The notes beneath the pieces were generated by a model. It made no database searches. It saw nothing but the letters and a program-made list of their open reading frames with translations, and had not been told where the DNA came from. The position numbers and the translations under genes are program-made. Positions 14,876 to 23,681 of a DNA stretch of 64,000 nucleotides are shown here, piece after piece; the first letter of the stretch is position 1; each line of letters starts with the position of its first letter. The stretch comes from JAQUCI01 sp964553255 (lineage in GTDB: Bacteria; Bacillota_I; Bacilli_A; Erysipelotrichales; Erysipelotrichaceae), in NCBI GenBank assembly GCA_964553255.1, contig CAZKJS010000004.1, positions 5,266 through 69,265 on the forward strand, in the 5' to 3' direction.

Positions 14876-16681
14876 TTACTCCTTTCTAGTCATGATTGAT
14901 ACAGCAACACAACCAGGTCCACTATGCATTGCGATAATGGAGGATATATCAGATACAAACTCTGGTTTTTTATTTACCATTAAGCTCATATCATTCACAT
15001 ATTGATCAGCCAAAGTTGGATTATCACAATGAACGATGCTATATCCAATGATACCTTTATCATTATGAGCTTTTTTAACAAGATCATATATTTTTTTAGT
15101 AATTCCTTTTTGACTAAAACCAACTTTAAAGGCTATGCCCTTACCATCTTGATCAAGACTCATGATTGGTCGCATTCTAAATAGTTTTCCAATTTTCCCT
15201 ACTGTGTCTGGAACTCTTCCTCCAGCTACCGCATAATCAAGTGTATTTAAACAAACATATATCTTAGTTTTTGCACTCATTTGTGTTAGCGTAATCACTA
15301 TTTCATCATGTGATTTATGTGCTTCTAGCATTTTGATAGCTTCTGTGACTAATAAGCCTTGAGCACCAGAATTTAATTTACTATCAATAACAGAAATCTT
15401 ATAACCATTTTCAATCAAGCTATCTGCTTCTTTTTTAATTACGCTATATGTGCCACTAAGCTTAGCCGCTACACTAATAACAATTAATGACTCATATTGA
15501 TCAGATAAAGCTTCAAGAATGGTCTTTACGCGATTTGGTTCTGGTTGTGTACTAGTAGGGTGTTGTTTATTATCAATGCGAGTAAATACATCACTTGGTT
15601 TAATCGTGATCTTGTCTAAGTAAACTTCTTCATTGACGATGATTCCCAAAGGAATTGTCGTAATTTGTTGTTGCAATTTATACTCATCTGGTAGATCAGC
15701 GATGGAATCAGTAACGATTCCGATAGGATATTTTCTTTCTTTTTGAATACTGAGCTGTAAGAACATATCATCAGCTTTTTGTTCGATATAGCTACCAAAC
15801 TCACTCATGATCTTAACCAGTTCATCTGGTTGATTGACATGAACATGAAGACGAAGCTTGTCTTCATTTATTGATACGATCATAGAATCACCAATATCTT
15901 TAAGCATTTCTTTAACCAACTCTATTACCAACTCACTTCTCATGTTTTGATATTTAAGATTGAGTTGGATATATAGTTCTGTACAATAACGATAATTGTA
16001 TGTTTCATTGTTAATATCTATAAACGGTTTAATTACCGGTGCATTAATCTTTATCGCTTCTTTAGTAAATAAACGATTCAACCCATGCAAAAAATGCACA
16101 AACCCCTGTGCTCCAGCATCGACTTGATTATTCTTCTTATGAATCTGTAATTGTTCTGCTGTCTTAGCTAGTGATAATTTAGCAGTTTGATAAGCATCCA
16201 AAAACAAATCCATAAAGTTATCATACTTTTCACTATTTTTCTTTAAGAAACTAGCCCAATCACTAATTACGGTTATCATCGTTCCTTCAACTGGTTTCTC
16301 AATGGCTTTATAAAGATATTCAACAGCTTTATGTGCTGCTGATGCGAATTCGCTAATCGACATTTTCTCATTGTCTGCACTTTCAATGGCAATGCCGTTG
16401 ATGTATGATACAAACAAAATACCGGAATTACCGCGAGCATAGGATAAACCCGATTGTGCTAGATTTTTTATTACTTCACTAAAAGATTGTTTTATTGTGG
16501 TGGTTTCCACCATCGCTTTGATTGTCGTAGCCATATTGGTTCCGGTGTCGCCATCAGCTACTGGAAAAAGATTAATTGAATTCAGATACTTACGGTTTGA
16601 CTGTACTTCAGACAAGCCTAAAGTAAACCAACCATAAAGTTCTTCACCACTAATCCACACCATTTTTGTGTTTATTGTCAT
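14876..16681 (-). CDS. DAK2-DegV fusion protein (fatty acid kinase-like)
   Basis: About 601 residues: N-terminal DAK2 (DhaL-like) domain (about 20-190) with the nucleotide-binding NLFPVADGDTGTNM, a linker, then a DegV fatty-acid-binding domain (about 310-595) with IVTDSIADLP and SGTYSVI. In most Bacillota the kinase (FakA) and the DegV carrier (FakB) are separate; fusions occur. Together they phosphorylate fatty acids for phospholipid synthesis. ATG 16681 follows AAAGGGG; the ATG 36 bases further upstream has no ribosome site and lies in promoter-like sequence. It leads the operon with DUF1295 and DUF2177, both possibly lipid-related. Confidence 0.85.
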   Translation of the reverse strand: MTINTKMVWISGEELYGWFTLGLSEVQSNRKYLNSINLFPVADGDTGTNMATTIKAMVETTTIKQSFSEVIKNLAQSGLSYARGNSGILFVSYINGIAIESADNEKMSISEFASAAHKAVEYLYKAIEKPVEGTMITVISDWASFLKKNSEKYDNFMDLFLDAYQTAKLSLAKTAEQLQIHKKNNQVDAGAQGFVHFLHGLNRLFTKEAIKINAPVIKPFIDINNETYNYRYCTELYIQLNLKYQNMRSELVIELVKEMLKDIGDSMIVSINEDKLRLHVHVNQPDELVKIMSEFGSYIEQKADDMFLQLSIQKERKYPIGIVTDSIADLPDEYKLQQQITTIPLGIIVNEEVYLDKITIKPSDVFTRIDNKQHPTSTQPEPNRVKTILEALSDQYESLIVISVAAKLSGTYSVIKKEADSLIENGYKISVIDSKLNSGAQGLLVTEAIKMLEAHKSHDEIVITLTQMSAKTKIYVCLNTLDYAVAGGRVPDTVGKIGKLFRMRPIMSLDQDGKGIAFKVGFSQKGITKKIYDLVKKAHNDKGIIGYSIVHCDNPTLADQYVNDMSLMVNKKPEFVSDISSIIAMHSGPGCVAVSIMTRKE

Positions 16682-16856
16682 AGTTTCCCCTTTATGTTTA
16701 TGCTTGAAATATAGCATAGTTTTTTTTGACTGACAAACAATTCGCTTTATTTTTTATGAAAGTATTACTATGATCTTTCATTGATATTTCTAACTTTAAT
16801 ATAACATATTGAAACAAAGTTATCGTATATAATAACTATCAAAATGAGCAAAAGAA

Positions 16857-16885
16857 TAGACAATCATAAATATATTAAGTATGCT
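16857..16885 (+). promoter_or_regulatory. Promoter of the glutathione peroxidase gene
   Basis: TAGACA at 16857-16862 and TATGCT at 16880-16885 are 17 bases apart, about 25 bases before the ATG; AAAGGAAG serves as ribosome binding site. Confidence 0.5.
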
Positions 16886-16909
16886 TAAGTTAACAAAGGA
16901 AGTGAAAAT

Positions 16910-17383
16910 ATGAATATATATGATATAACGGTTTTAGATCAACAAGAACAACCATTGTCTTTATCCACCTTCAAAGGTAAGGTTTTATTAATTGTCAATA
17001 CAGCAACAAAGTGTGGGTTTACACCACAATATGATGGTTTGCAGAAGCTATATGATAAATATAGTGATAAGGGATTTGAAGTTTTAGATTTCCCATGTAA
17101 TCAATTTAAGAATCAAGCTCCTGGAACAAGTGAAGAAATTAATGAGTTCTGCTCATTAAATTACCAAACGACATTTAAACGTTTCGCAAAGGTTGATGTA
17201 AACGGTCCAAATGAAGCACCACTGTTTGCATTTTTGAAGAAAGAAAAAAAGAAACTTCTTGGTGATGATATTAAGTGGAATTTCGAGAAGTTCTTGATCG
17301 ATCGTGATGGCAATGTTATTAAGCGATATGAATCCTTAATAGCACCAGATAAGATCGCAAACGACATCGAAAACTTACTATAA
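16910..17383 (+). CDS. Glutathione peroxidase family protein
   Basis: About 157 residues, full length for bacterial Gpx/BsaA. The peroxidatic cysteine is in NTATKCGFTPQY (selenocysteine in animal enzymes, Cys here); the Gln of FPCNQF and the Trp of KWNFEKFLID complete the catalytic tetrad. Bacterial homologues usually take electrons from thioredoxin, and a thioredoxin reductase is encoded at 27.8 kb. It removes hydroperoxides in the cytoplasm. Single gene with its own promoter and terminator. Confidence 0.93.
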   Translation: MNIYDITVLDQQEQPLSLSTFKGKVLLIVNTATKCGFTPQYDGLQKLYDKYSDKGFEVLDFPCNQFKNQAPGTSEEINEFCSLNYQTTFKRFAKVDVNGPNEAPLFAFLKKEKKKLLGDDIKWNFEKFLIDRDGNVIKRYESLIAPDKIANDIENLL

Positions 17384-17402
17384 CCCCTCAAAGGGGTTTT
17401 TT
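17382..17402 (+). terminator. Intrinsic terminator of the Gpx gene
   Basis: AACCCCT pairs with AGGGGTT across a CAA loop, followed by a T run; it overlaps the stop codon. Confidence 0.9.
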
Positions 17403-17403
17403 A

Positions 17404-17432
17404 TTGCGTAGCTTTTTACCATAAACTATAAT
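17404..17432 (+). promoter_or_regulatory. Promoter of the GGDEF/HD-GYP gene
   Basis: TTGCGT at 17404-17409 and TATAAT at 17427-17432, spacer 17 bases. Confidence 0.55.
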
Positions 17433-17466
17433 TAAATTAGAAAGATGGTAATTAACAATTAATCAT

Positions 17467-19133
17467 ATGAAAAGAAAAACATCTACTTGGGATGATCTTA
17501 ATGAACTGTTAGGTATAAATAAGCGCAACATTAATTACAATGTATTTTACTTAGTTGTGGTTGTTGCTGTTATTTTCTTATGGTTTTTCTTATCTGAACT
17601 TTCAATTAACTACTACTTAAAAGGCAATATAAACGCACGCAGTTACAATATGTACGTTGATATTGTCTTTATTGTCATAATAATGGCTTTAACCTATTTG
17701 ATCCTTAAACAGTTAATCTATAGCAATCAACGTTTAAGAGAAATAAATAGTTTATTAGCATCAGTCGCTGATAGCTCAAATGAGATTGTTATTTATGCGA
17801 TCAATCGTCAATATCGCTATATCTATTTCAATAAAATGCATCAAGATGTAGTAACGACTCTTTGGGGTAAAGCTATCGAAAATCAAAGCGTTATCTTTGA
17901 TCACATTAATTTTATGTCAGACAAAGTAAGATTGAAGAGTAATCTTGATCTAGCGCTTAATGGCAAAAACTTCCAAACAATCGAAGAATATGGTGATCCA
18001 GATATCACACGTAAACATTGGCAAAATTATTATGCACCAATATATAATAAAGACCATATAATTATCGGCGCATCTTGTTTTTCGATCAATATTTCCGCTT
18101 TAGTTGTTGCAGAGAAACAAAGTCGCTTGTTGAGTAATACTGATCCCTTAACAGGTTTATATAATAGACGCTATTTTAATGAGGCAAAGCATAATTTAGA
18201 TACTAGCGAAAACTTACCTTTATCAATAATCATAGCGGATGTTAATGGCTTGAAATTCACTAATGATATTTTTGTCATTTTGAAGGGGACCAACTCATCA
18301 AGCAATTTACCGATATCTTAAGACATGTCTTGCAAAAGGACGCTGTCATTACACGTTTAGGTGGTGACGAGTTCGCTATTATATTGCCAAAAACAAGTCG
18401 TCAAGAGTCACAAACGATTATTATTGATTTGGAAAGTCATATCGCTAATACAGTAAATGAAAAACTAAAACTATCCGTTACCTTTGGTTGTGCCACTAAA
18501 TATGAAACTGATACTGCTATTGATGATGTGATAACACAAGCCGATAATTTAATGTATCATAATAAATTGACTGATCGATTGAGTTTTGAAAATGAAATGA
18601 TCACAAGCTTATCAAACTATTTCTATGAAAATCCTATTGAATTAGATCATGCTCAACAAACAAGCCAGTACGCTGTGTTAATCGGACAAGCTCTTGGTTT
18701 AAATGAAGATGATATTAATATATTACGCTTAGCAGGATACTTACATGATATAGGTAAGATTACCCTAGATCATCAAATGTTAACAAGAAACAGCCGTGAT
18801 TCAATTCAAAGAAAAGAATCAATCATGAAACATTGTGAAGCAGGTTATAAAATCCTTAACTTTTTTGATCGTTATCGCGAGGTAGCACCATATGTGTTAT
18901 CGCATCATGAACACATTGATGGTAGTGGTTTACCTAATGGTTTAGTTGGCGATGAGATACCACTTTTAAGTAAGATAATCGCTGTAGCTAATATCTATGC
19001 TGGCTTAACCGCAAAGAATGTATATTATGAGTATCTAAGCAAACAAGAAGCAATACTCGAACTTAATCGTCTTAAAAAAAGCCATTTAGACGCTAATATT
19101 GTAAATATCTTTATTGATAAGGTCTTAAACTGA
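17467..19133 (+). pseudogene. Membrane PAS-GGDEF-HD-GYP protein, frameshifted inside GGDEF
   Basis: Two consecutive frames make one protein of about 555 residues: two N-terminal membrane helices (about 25-45 and 62-80), a PAS-like region (about 95-210), GGDEF domain with RLGGDEFAII, and a C-terminal HD-GYP-like phosphodiesterase domain (YLHDIGKI, LSHHEHIDGSGLPNGL). The first frame ends at 18321 just after ADVNGLKFTND. One base is missing in the G run at 18285-18288; adding a G restores GDQLIKQF and joins the frames. A few bases earlier, lost G and extra T changes turn the expected FGHLKG into FVILKG. Three homopolymer indels so close suggest sequencing error or recent decay. If intact it would make and/or degrade cyclic-di-GMP. 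Confidence 0.8.
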
Positions 19134-19145
19134 CCTTATTTTTTT
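19117..19145. terminator. Terminator between convergent HD-GYP and deacetylase genes
   Basis: ATAAGGTC (19117-19124) pairs with GACCTTAT (19132-19139), followed by a T run. It covers both stop codons. Confidence 0.8.
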
Positions 19146-20041
19146 ATCATCGTACTCTCATAGAATAACGGTAAAAACGTATATCCTTTAGCTTCTAATC
19201 CTGTAATTATTTCAGGTAATGCTAGTAGTGTATTATAACTATAATCATGCATTAAAACACATATTATTTTTTTATCATATACAGAGTTAAGTACATTATC
19301 ACGATAAACCTCATACGGCATAACAGGGCTTGATCCATCACCACAAGATATGTTCCAATCGATATAGCCATATCCAAGTTCTTTGATCTTATCTTTAAAT
19401 GTTGAGGAAAAACGCTTCGTCATAGCGGATCCACCTGGAAAACGCATAACATTAGTCGTTATATTAAAGTTGGTCTTTGTGAAATCCTGATGTTTAAGCA
19501 GATCATTGATAAATTTAGTTTCACTTGAATATATTCCATTTTTACTTAGATCATGCGAATAAGTATGGTTTGCTAAAGTATGACCAGAGTCAATGATACG
19601 CCAGTAGGTACTTTCATATAACTCAAGCGATTTTCCTAAGGTGAAGAATGTCGCTAAAACATCATACTCATCTAACACATCCAAAAACTTTGTTGTTAAT
19701 AAGTATGGACCATCATCAAAGGTTAAATAAGCGATTTTAGCAGTTGTTTCTTTATTTATTATCATCTGCTCAAGTTTTTGAGTATCAATGAAATACTGAA
19801 TTTTCACTTGATCTAAATCGGTCTGGATTTTCTCGTATCTTTCTTTCTCTGTAGTCAATGTTATCTTTTCATCATTCAATATGCCCAATGCTATATTTTG
19901 TTGATGCAAGATTTCACTATCTTGCTTAACTAAATTAATTTTTTGCACCAAGAAAAAAAGCATAACGACTATCATCACTGCTAAGAAAACAACAACTAAT
20001 TTTGAATTAAAGCTTTGATTTTTTCGTGTTGTCTTTGCCAT
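19136..20041 (-). CDS. Membrane-anchored polysaccharide deacetylase (intact cassette copy)
   Basis: About 301 residues: basic N-terminus, membrane helix (about 16-34), coiled coil (about 36-90), then a NodB domain with all motifs: TFDDGP, ANHTYSHD (metal-binding His pair), RFPGGS, YIDWN and VLMHD. It should remove N-acetyl groups from an extracellular glycan such as peptidoglycan or poly-N-acetylglucosamine. Its start overlaps the coiled-coil gene by 46 bases, and a cyclic-di-GMP phosphodiesterase-like gene lies just upstream on the same strand. It is the functional paralogue of the interrupted gene at 11079-11993. Confidence 0.88.
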   Translation of the reverse strand: MAKTTRKNQSFNSKLVVVFLAVMIVVMLFFLVQKINLVKQDSEILHQQNIALGILNDEKITLTTEKERYEKIQTDLDQVKIQYFIDTQKLEQMIINKETTAKIAYLTFDDGPYLLTTKFLDVLDEYDVLATFFTLGKSLELYESTYWRIIDSGHTLANHTYSHDLSKNGIYSSETKFINDLLKHQDFTKTNFNITTNVMRFPGGSAMTKRFSSTFKDKIKELGYGYIDWNISCGDGSSPVMPYEVYRDNVLNSVYDKKIICVLMHDYSYNTLLALPEIITGLEAKGYTFLPLFYESTMIKK

Positions 20042-20265
20042 AGTGATAGCTCCTGCAATTTATCTTGATTTACTGTTTCAAGTTCTGATATTGTATGTGT
20101 TAATTCTTTATTTTCAGCTTCAAGTAGTGATATCTTTGCTTTATTATCATTTATTTGTTCTTTAATCTTGTTGTGATGTGATTCAAATGTAACTAATACT
20201 ACTGTAAAAGCAAGACAAAAGAATATCATTAATATCAGAGGTGTGTTGAGTTTTCTTTTTTTCAT
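19996..20265 (-). CDS. Small bitopic coiled-coil membrane protein (cassette copy 2)
   Basis: About 89 residues: one membrane helix (about 9-27) followed by a coiled coil (DNKAKISLLEAENKELTHT) and DKLQELSLWQRQH. Paralogue of 11939-12214. It begins 62 bases after the stop of the EAL gene, with AAGGTGAT as ribosome binding site, and overlaps the deacetylase. A structural partner that positions the deacetylase is a reasonable inference. Confidence 0.75.
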   Translation of the reverse strand: MKKRKLNTPLILMIFFCLAFTVVLVTFESHHNKIKEQINDNKAKISLLEAENKELTHTISELETVNQDKLQELSLWQRQHEKIKALIQN

Positions 20266-20326
20266 GTATCGATCACCTTACTATTAGTTTAATCATATAC
20301 AGTTATTGATAAAACTGCAACTTTAA

Positions 20327-22258
20327 CTAATTAGATGATTTGTTCTGTTTTAAAAACAATAATAAATCTCTAACATGCATAGGTTTGGCATAATAATAAC
20401 CTTGTATATAGTCGGGTTCAAGTTCAATGACTTTCTGAAGATCAGCAATCGTTTCAACTCCCTCAACGACTATTTTCATACCAAGTTTTTTAAACATATT
20501 CAGCAAATCTGTAAATAAAATATCACTTCTTATTTCAGATATATTGATCTTTAAAAGACTACGATCAAGTTTTACGATATTAAAAGATAAATTCGCTACC
20601 TCTGATAGGTTCGCATATCCCTTACCAAAATCATCTAGTGCAAATGTAATACCATATTTTTTAAGTGTCGCCATTGCTTCATTGATAATATCATATGATA
20701 TTGTAGCTGCAGTTTCTGTTACCTCAAATATTAACATAGATATATCAACCGTTTTATGATTGTCATATATTGCTTTAAATCTTTCTGTGAAACCTTGATT
20801 GATGAATTCAGCAGCTGATAAGTTGATTGAAATTTTATCAATATTATACTTCTCCTTGATATTATATTTACGAATAAAAGTGAGCGTTTCATTGATCACA
20901 AACTCATCCATTTTAATGATTAGACCACTTTTTTCTGCTATAGGAATAAACTCACCTGGTGAAATATTTCCAAGTTCCTTTCCGGTATACCTGATCAAGG
21001 CTTCAAGCGATCTAAAACACTTATCTTTCAAAGAATAAATTGGTTGAAAATGAATTTCCAAATGACATTGGTTATCAAGCGCAAATCTTAGTGCATTTTC
21101 AATTTCATTTTGACGATTGACTCTATCTATCAAAGACTGGTCTATTTTGCTAATAGTAAAACTATCTTGAATCAATATATTATTTTCATAAGCGATATCA
21201 ATTAAATTAAATATATCTACACTTCTTTTAAAGGTCGAAGATTCATCAAAATAACGAATATTGACTTCGACCATTAACTCAAGATTATTGATATACCAAC
21301 TCTTACTCAAACGCGAACATAGCTCTGTTAATATTCTTTCTTGATCTTTAGGATTGAGCGTGATAATCACAAATTGAGATCTTTGAAGTTTAAATACCCA
21401 TGGGTTGTTTTTAATACTTTGGATATATTTACTAATCTCAAACATTAGTTCATTACCAATCAATGCACCAAACAGGTTGTTTACTTTTCTCATACCGTCA
21501 ATATTTACAACAATAAGCTGAAAATTAGTATTATCACTTAACTTTTCATAAATAAATAAGTGCATCGCCTCAGTATTAAAAGCTTTCGTAAAACTATCGA
21601 GCATTTCACTGGGGTTTTGCATCGAGAAATAGACAACATAGATAAACAGTGATACAGCTACACCTGTCAATAAATACTCTGGGAACAAATACTGTAAAGC
21701 CATCGTTAGTATAACAATCCAAATAAAACTCATGAATACGCGATATTGACGCTTGATGATCTGTTTACGATATCTAAAAAGAAAGATAAAGGCTATAATA
21801 ATGTAAATGATTGCACCATAGTATAAATAATAAAAACCACTATTATGAACATAGCCAATAGTGGTATCAATATAGAAAATTGCTTTATGGACAAAGTTGG
21901 TCATTACAAACATTTCAAATAATGCCCAAGGAACAATGATCAAAAGCATTAACTTTGTTGTAATACGATAATCTTTTATGATAACGATAACATACAAAAC
22001 CAATAATAACGGTAACAATAACTGTAACATATAGAAAACAGTGTTTATCGAATATGTAAGCCAATAGGGATACGATAAAGCAAAATCTATCATTAATGAA
22101 CTAATAATATCAAGAAATAGATCAACAGCCGCAATTATCAGCACTGCTGAAAACAAACGATTCTGTTTACTTGAAAACCGTTTTTCACTAAAGAAGCGAT
22201 AACAAACTGCTAGCTGAATTATCAATGCACAAAGCGCAAATTCCATTTTATAACTCAT
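20327..22258 (-). CDS. Multi-pass membrane degenerate-GGDEF / EAL protein
   Basis: About 643 residues: six to eight membrane helices in the first ~220 residues, a degenerate GGDEF domain (about 240-370, the signature is replaced by RSQF), and a C-terminal EAL domain. The EAL domain keeps its catalytic set: LEALIRY, INLSA, FEVTET, DDFG, VKLDR, EGVET and QGYYYAKP. It is therefore probably an active cyclic-di-GMP phosphodiesterase with a membrane sensor. It sits upstream of the coiled-coil/deacetylase pair on the same strand and close to the frameshifted GGDEF/HD-GYP gene, so this region looks like a cyclic-di-GMP controlled surface-glycan locus. Confidence 0.88.
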   Translation of the reverse strand: MSYKMEFALCALIIQLAVCYRFFSEKRFSSKQNRLFSAVLIIAAVDLFLDIISSLMIDFALSYPYWLTYSINTVFYMLQLLLPLLLVLYVIVIIKDYRITTKLMLLIIVPWALFEMFVMTNFVHKAIFYIDTTIGYVHNSGFYYLYYGAIIYIIIAFIFLFRYRKQIIKRQYRVFMSFIWIVILTMALQYLFPEYLLTGVAVSLFIYVVYFSMQNPSEMLDSFTKAFNTEAMHLFIYEKLSDNTNFQLIVVNIDGMRKVNNLFGALIGNELMFEISKYIQSIKNNPWVFKLQRSQFVIITLNPKDQERILTELCSRLSKSWYINNLELMVEVNIRYFDESSTFKRSVDIFNLIDIAYENNILIQDSFTISKIDQSLIDRVNRQNEIENALRFALDNQCHLEIHFQPIYSLKDKCFRSLEALIRYTGKELGNISPGEFIPIAEKSGLIIKMDEFVINETLTFIRKYNIKEKYNIDKISINLSAAEFINQGFTERFKAIYDNHKTVDISMLIFEVTETAATISYDIINEAMATLKKYGITFALDDFGKGYANLSEVANLSFNIVKLDRSLLKINISEIRSDILFTDLLNMFKKLGMKIVVEGVETIADLQKVIELEPDYIQGYYYAKPMHVRDLLLFLKQNKSSN

Positions 22259-22391
22259 ATTGTCTCCAACTAAACTCTATTATTTACCTTAACATATTCG
22301 TGAATTCACGACAATATTTTATTAGCAATATTAATAAAAAAGAACTATAAATGCTCTTATAACGCTTATTCTTGATAAGTTTTTTACTAAA

Positions 22392-22467
22392 TGGCGTGCC
22401 CGACAGGAATCGAACCTGCAACCTTTTGAATCGGAATCAAATACGCTATCCGTTGCGCCACGGGCAC
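22392..22467 (-). tRNA. tRNA-Arg (anticodon CCG)
   Basis: 76 bases including an encoded CCA. Acceptor GTGCCCG pairs with CGGGCAC, the T loop is TTCGATT with stem GCAGG/CCTGT, and the anticodon stem TTTGA/TCAAA encloses loop TTCCGAT, giving anticodon CCG, which reads CGG. CGG is a rare codon in this AT-rich sequence. Confidence 0.93.
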
Positions 22468-22515
22468 GTGCATGCTTATTTTACCTTAACCCCATATATA
22501 CTTCAAGTCATTAAT

Positions 22516-22545
22516 GAAAAAGGGATACCTTAACGGTATCCCCTC
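22516..22545 (-). terminator. Intrinsic terminator of gap
   Basis: GGGATACC and GGTATCCC form a perfect 8-bp stem with a 5-base loop, followed on the minus strand by TTTTTC. Confidence 0.88.
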
Positions 22546-22561
22546 TGATTTAATACTTGAT

Positions 22562-23575
22562 TTACTTAAAGTTTTCTACTAAGTATCTGATTGTACGTAC
22601 CATTTGGCAAGTATAACCATATTCATTGTCATACCAAGAAACTACTTGTACTTGATATGTATCATCATCAAGTTTGGCTACCATTGTTTGCGTTGCATCA
22701 AACAATGAACCTACTGTTGTACCAATGATATCACTTGATACTAATTCTTCTTCAGTATAACCAAATGACTCATCCGCAACAGCTTTCATTGCAGCGTTAA
22801 TTGATTTCTTGCTAATGTCTTTACCCTTAACAACAGCGACTAAGATCGTAGCTGAACCAGTAATAGTAGGAACACGTTGAGCTGAACCAATCAATTTACC
22901 ATTTAATTCAGGAATGACCAAACCGATAGCTTTAGCAGCACCAGTTGAATTAGGAACGATGTTTGCAGCAGCAGCACGAGCACGACGCAAGTCACCCTTA
23001 CGATGTGGTCCATCTTGGGTATTTTGATCACCAGTATAAGCATGAATAGTTGTCATGATACCTGATTGAATAGGTGCAAAATCATTTAGTGCCTTAGCCA
23101 TAGGGGCTAAGCAGTTGGTAGTACAACTTGCGGCTGAGATAATTGTATCATCCGCTTTAAGAATTTTATGGTTTACATTAAAGACAACTGTTGGTAGATC
23201 ATCACCAGCTGGAGCTGAGATAACTACTTTCTTAGCACCGGCATTGATATGAGCCTGTGATTTATCTTTTGATGTATAGAAACCTGTACATTCTAAAACA
23301 ACATCAACACCTAAACTACCCCAAGGCAATTTACTTGCATCAGCTTCTTTATAAATCTTGATCTCTTTTCCATCAACTACGATCGAATCTTCTTTCGCAA
23401 CAACATCATGACCAAATCTTCCTTGAGCTGAGTCATATTTTAATAAATGCGCAAGCATATCCGGAGCTGTTAAGTCATTAATTGCAACAACTTCATAACC
23501 ATCAGCAACAAACATTTGTCTGAATGCTAAACGGCCGATACGTCCAAATCCATTAATAGCAACTTTTACTGTCAT
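22562..23575 (-). CDS. gap: Glyceraldehyde-3-phosphate dehydrogenase
   Basis: About 337 residues, full length. N-terminal Rossmann motif INGFGRIGRLAFRQ, Asp after the second strand (AIND) as in NAD-dependent glycolytic enzymes, catalytic C151 in SAASCTTNCLAP, and the GSAQRVPTITGS substrate loop. It oxidises glyceraldehyde-3-phosphate in glycolysis. Single gene with a near-consensus promoter and a strong terminator, as expected for a highly expressed enzyme. Confidence 0.97.
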   Translation of the reverse strand: MTVKVAINGFGRIGRLAFRQMFVADGYEVVAINDLTAPDMLAHLLKYDSAQGRFGHDVVAKEDSIVVDGKEIKIYKEADASKLPWGSLGVDVVLECTGFYTSKDKSQAHINAGAKKVVISAPAGDDLPTVVFNVNHKILKADDTIISAASCTTNCLAPMAKALNDFAPIQSGIMTTIHAYTGDQNTQDGPHRKGDLRRARAAAANIVPNSTGAAKAIGLVIPELNGKLIGSAQRVPTITGSATILVAVVKGKDISKKSINAAMKAVADESFGYTEEELVSSDIIGTTVGSLFDATQTMVAKLDDDTYQVQVVSWYDNEYGYTCQMVRTIRYLVENFK

Positions 23576-23601
23576 AAAAAAGTCCTCCTCTTGACTATTT
23601 C

Positions 23602-23630
23602 ATTATAGCGACACTAACTAAAAAAGTCAA
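23602..23630 (-). promoter_or_regulatory. Near-consensus promoter of gap
   Basis: On the minus strand TTGACT (23630-23625) and TATAAT (23607-23602) are separated by 17 bases, with GAGGAGG before the ATG. The -35 box lies in the 3' arm of the preceding gene's hairpin. Confidence 0.8.
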
Positions 23631-23656
23631 TTGTGAATAATTTAACACAGTTGACT
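23620..23656 (-). terminator. Terminator of the GNAT gene, overlapping the gap -35 box
   Basis: AGTCAACTGTG and CACAATTGACT (minus strand) form an 11-bp stem with one mismatch and a 10-base loop, followed by TTTTTT. The dyad could also be an operator for gap. Confidence 0.6.
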
Positions 23657-23681
23657 TTTAGCTTTATTTTATAAGCTTTTT

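Noticed and set aside
14876..16717. Longer N-terminus for the DAK2-DegV protein
   Set aside because: The upstream ATG has no Shine-Dalgarno and lies in promoter-like DNA, whereas ATG 16681 follows AAAGGGG.
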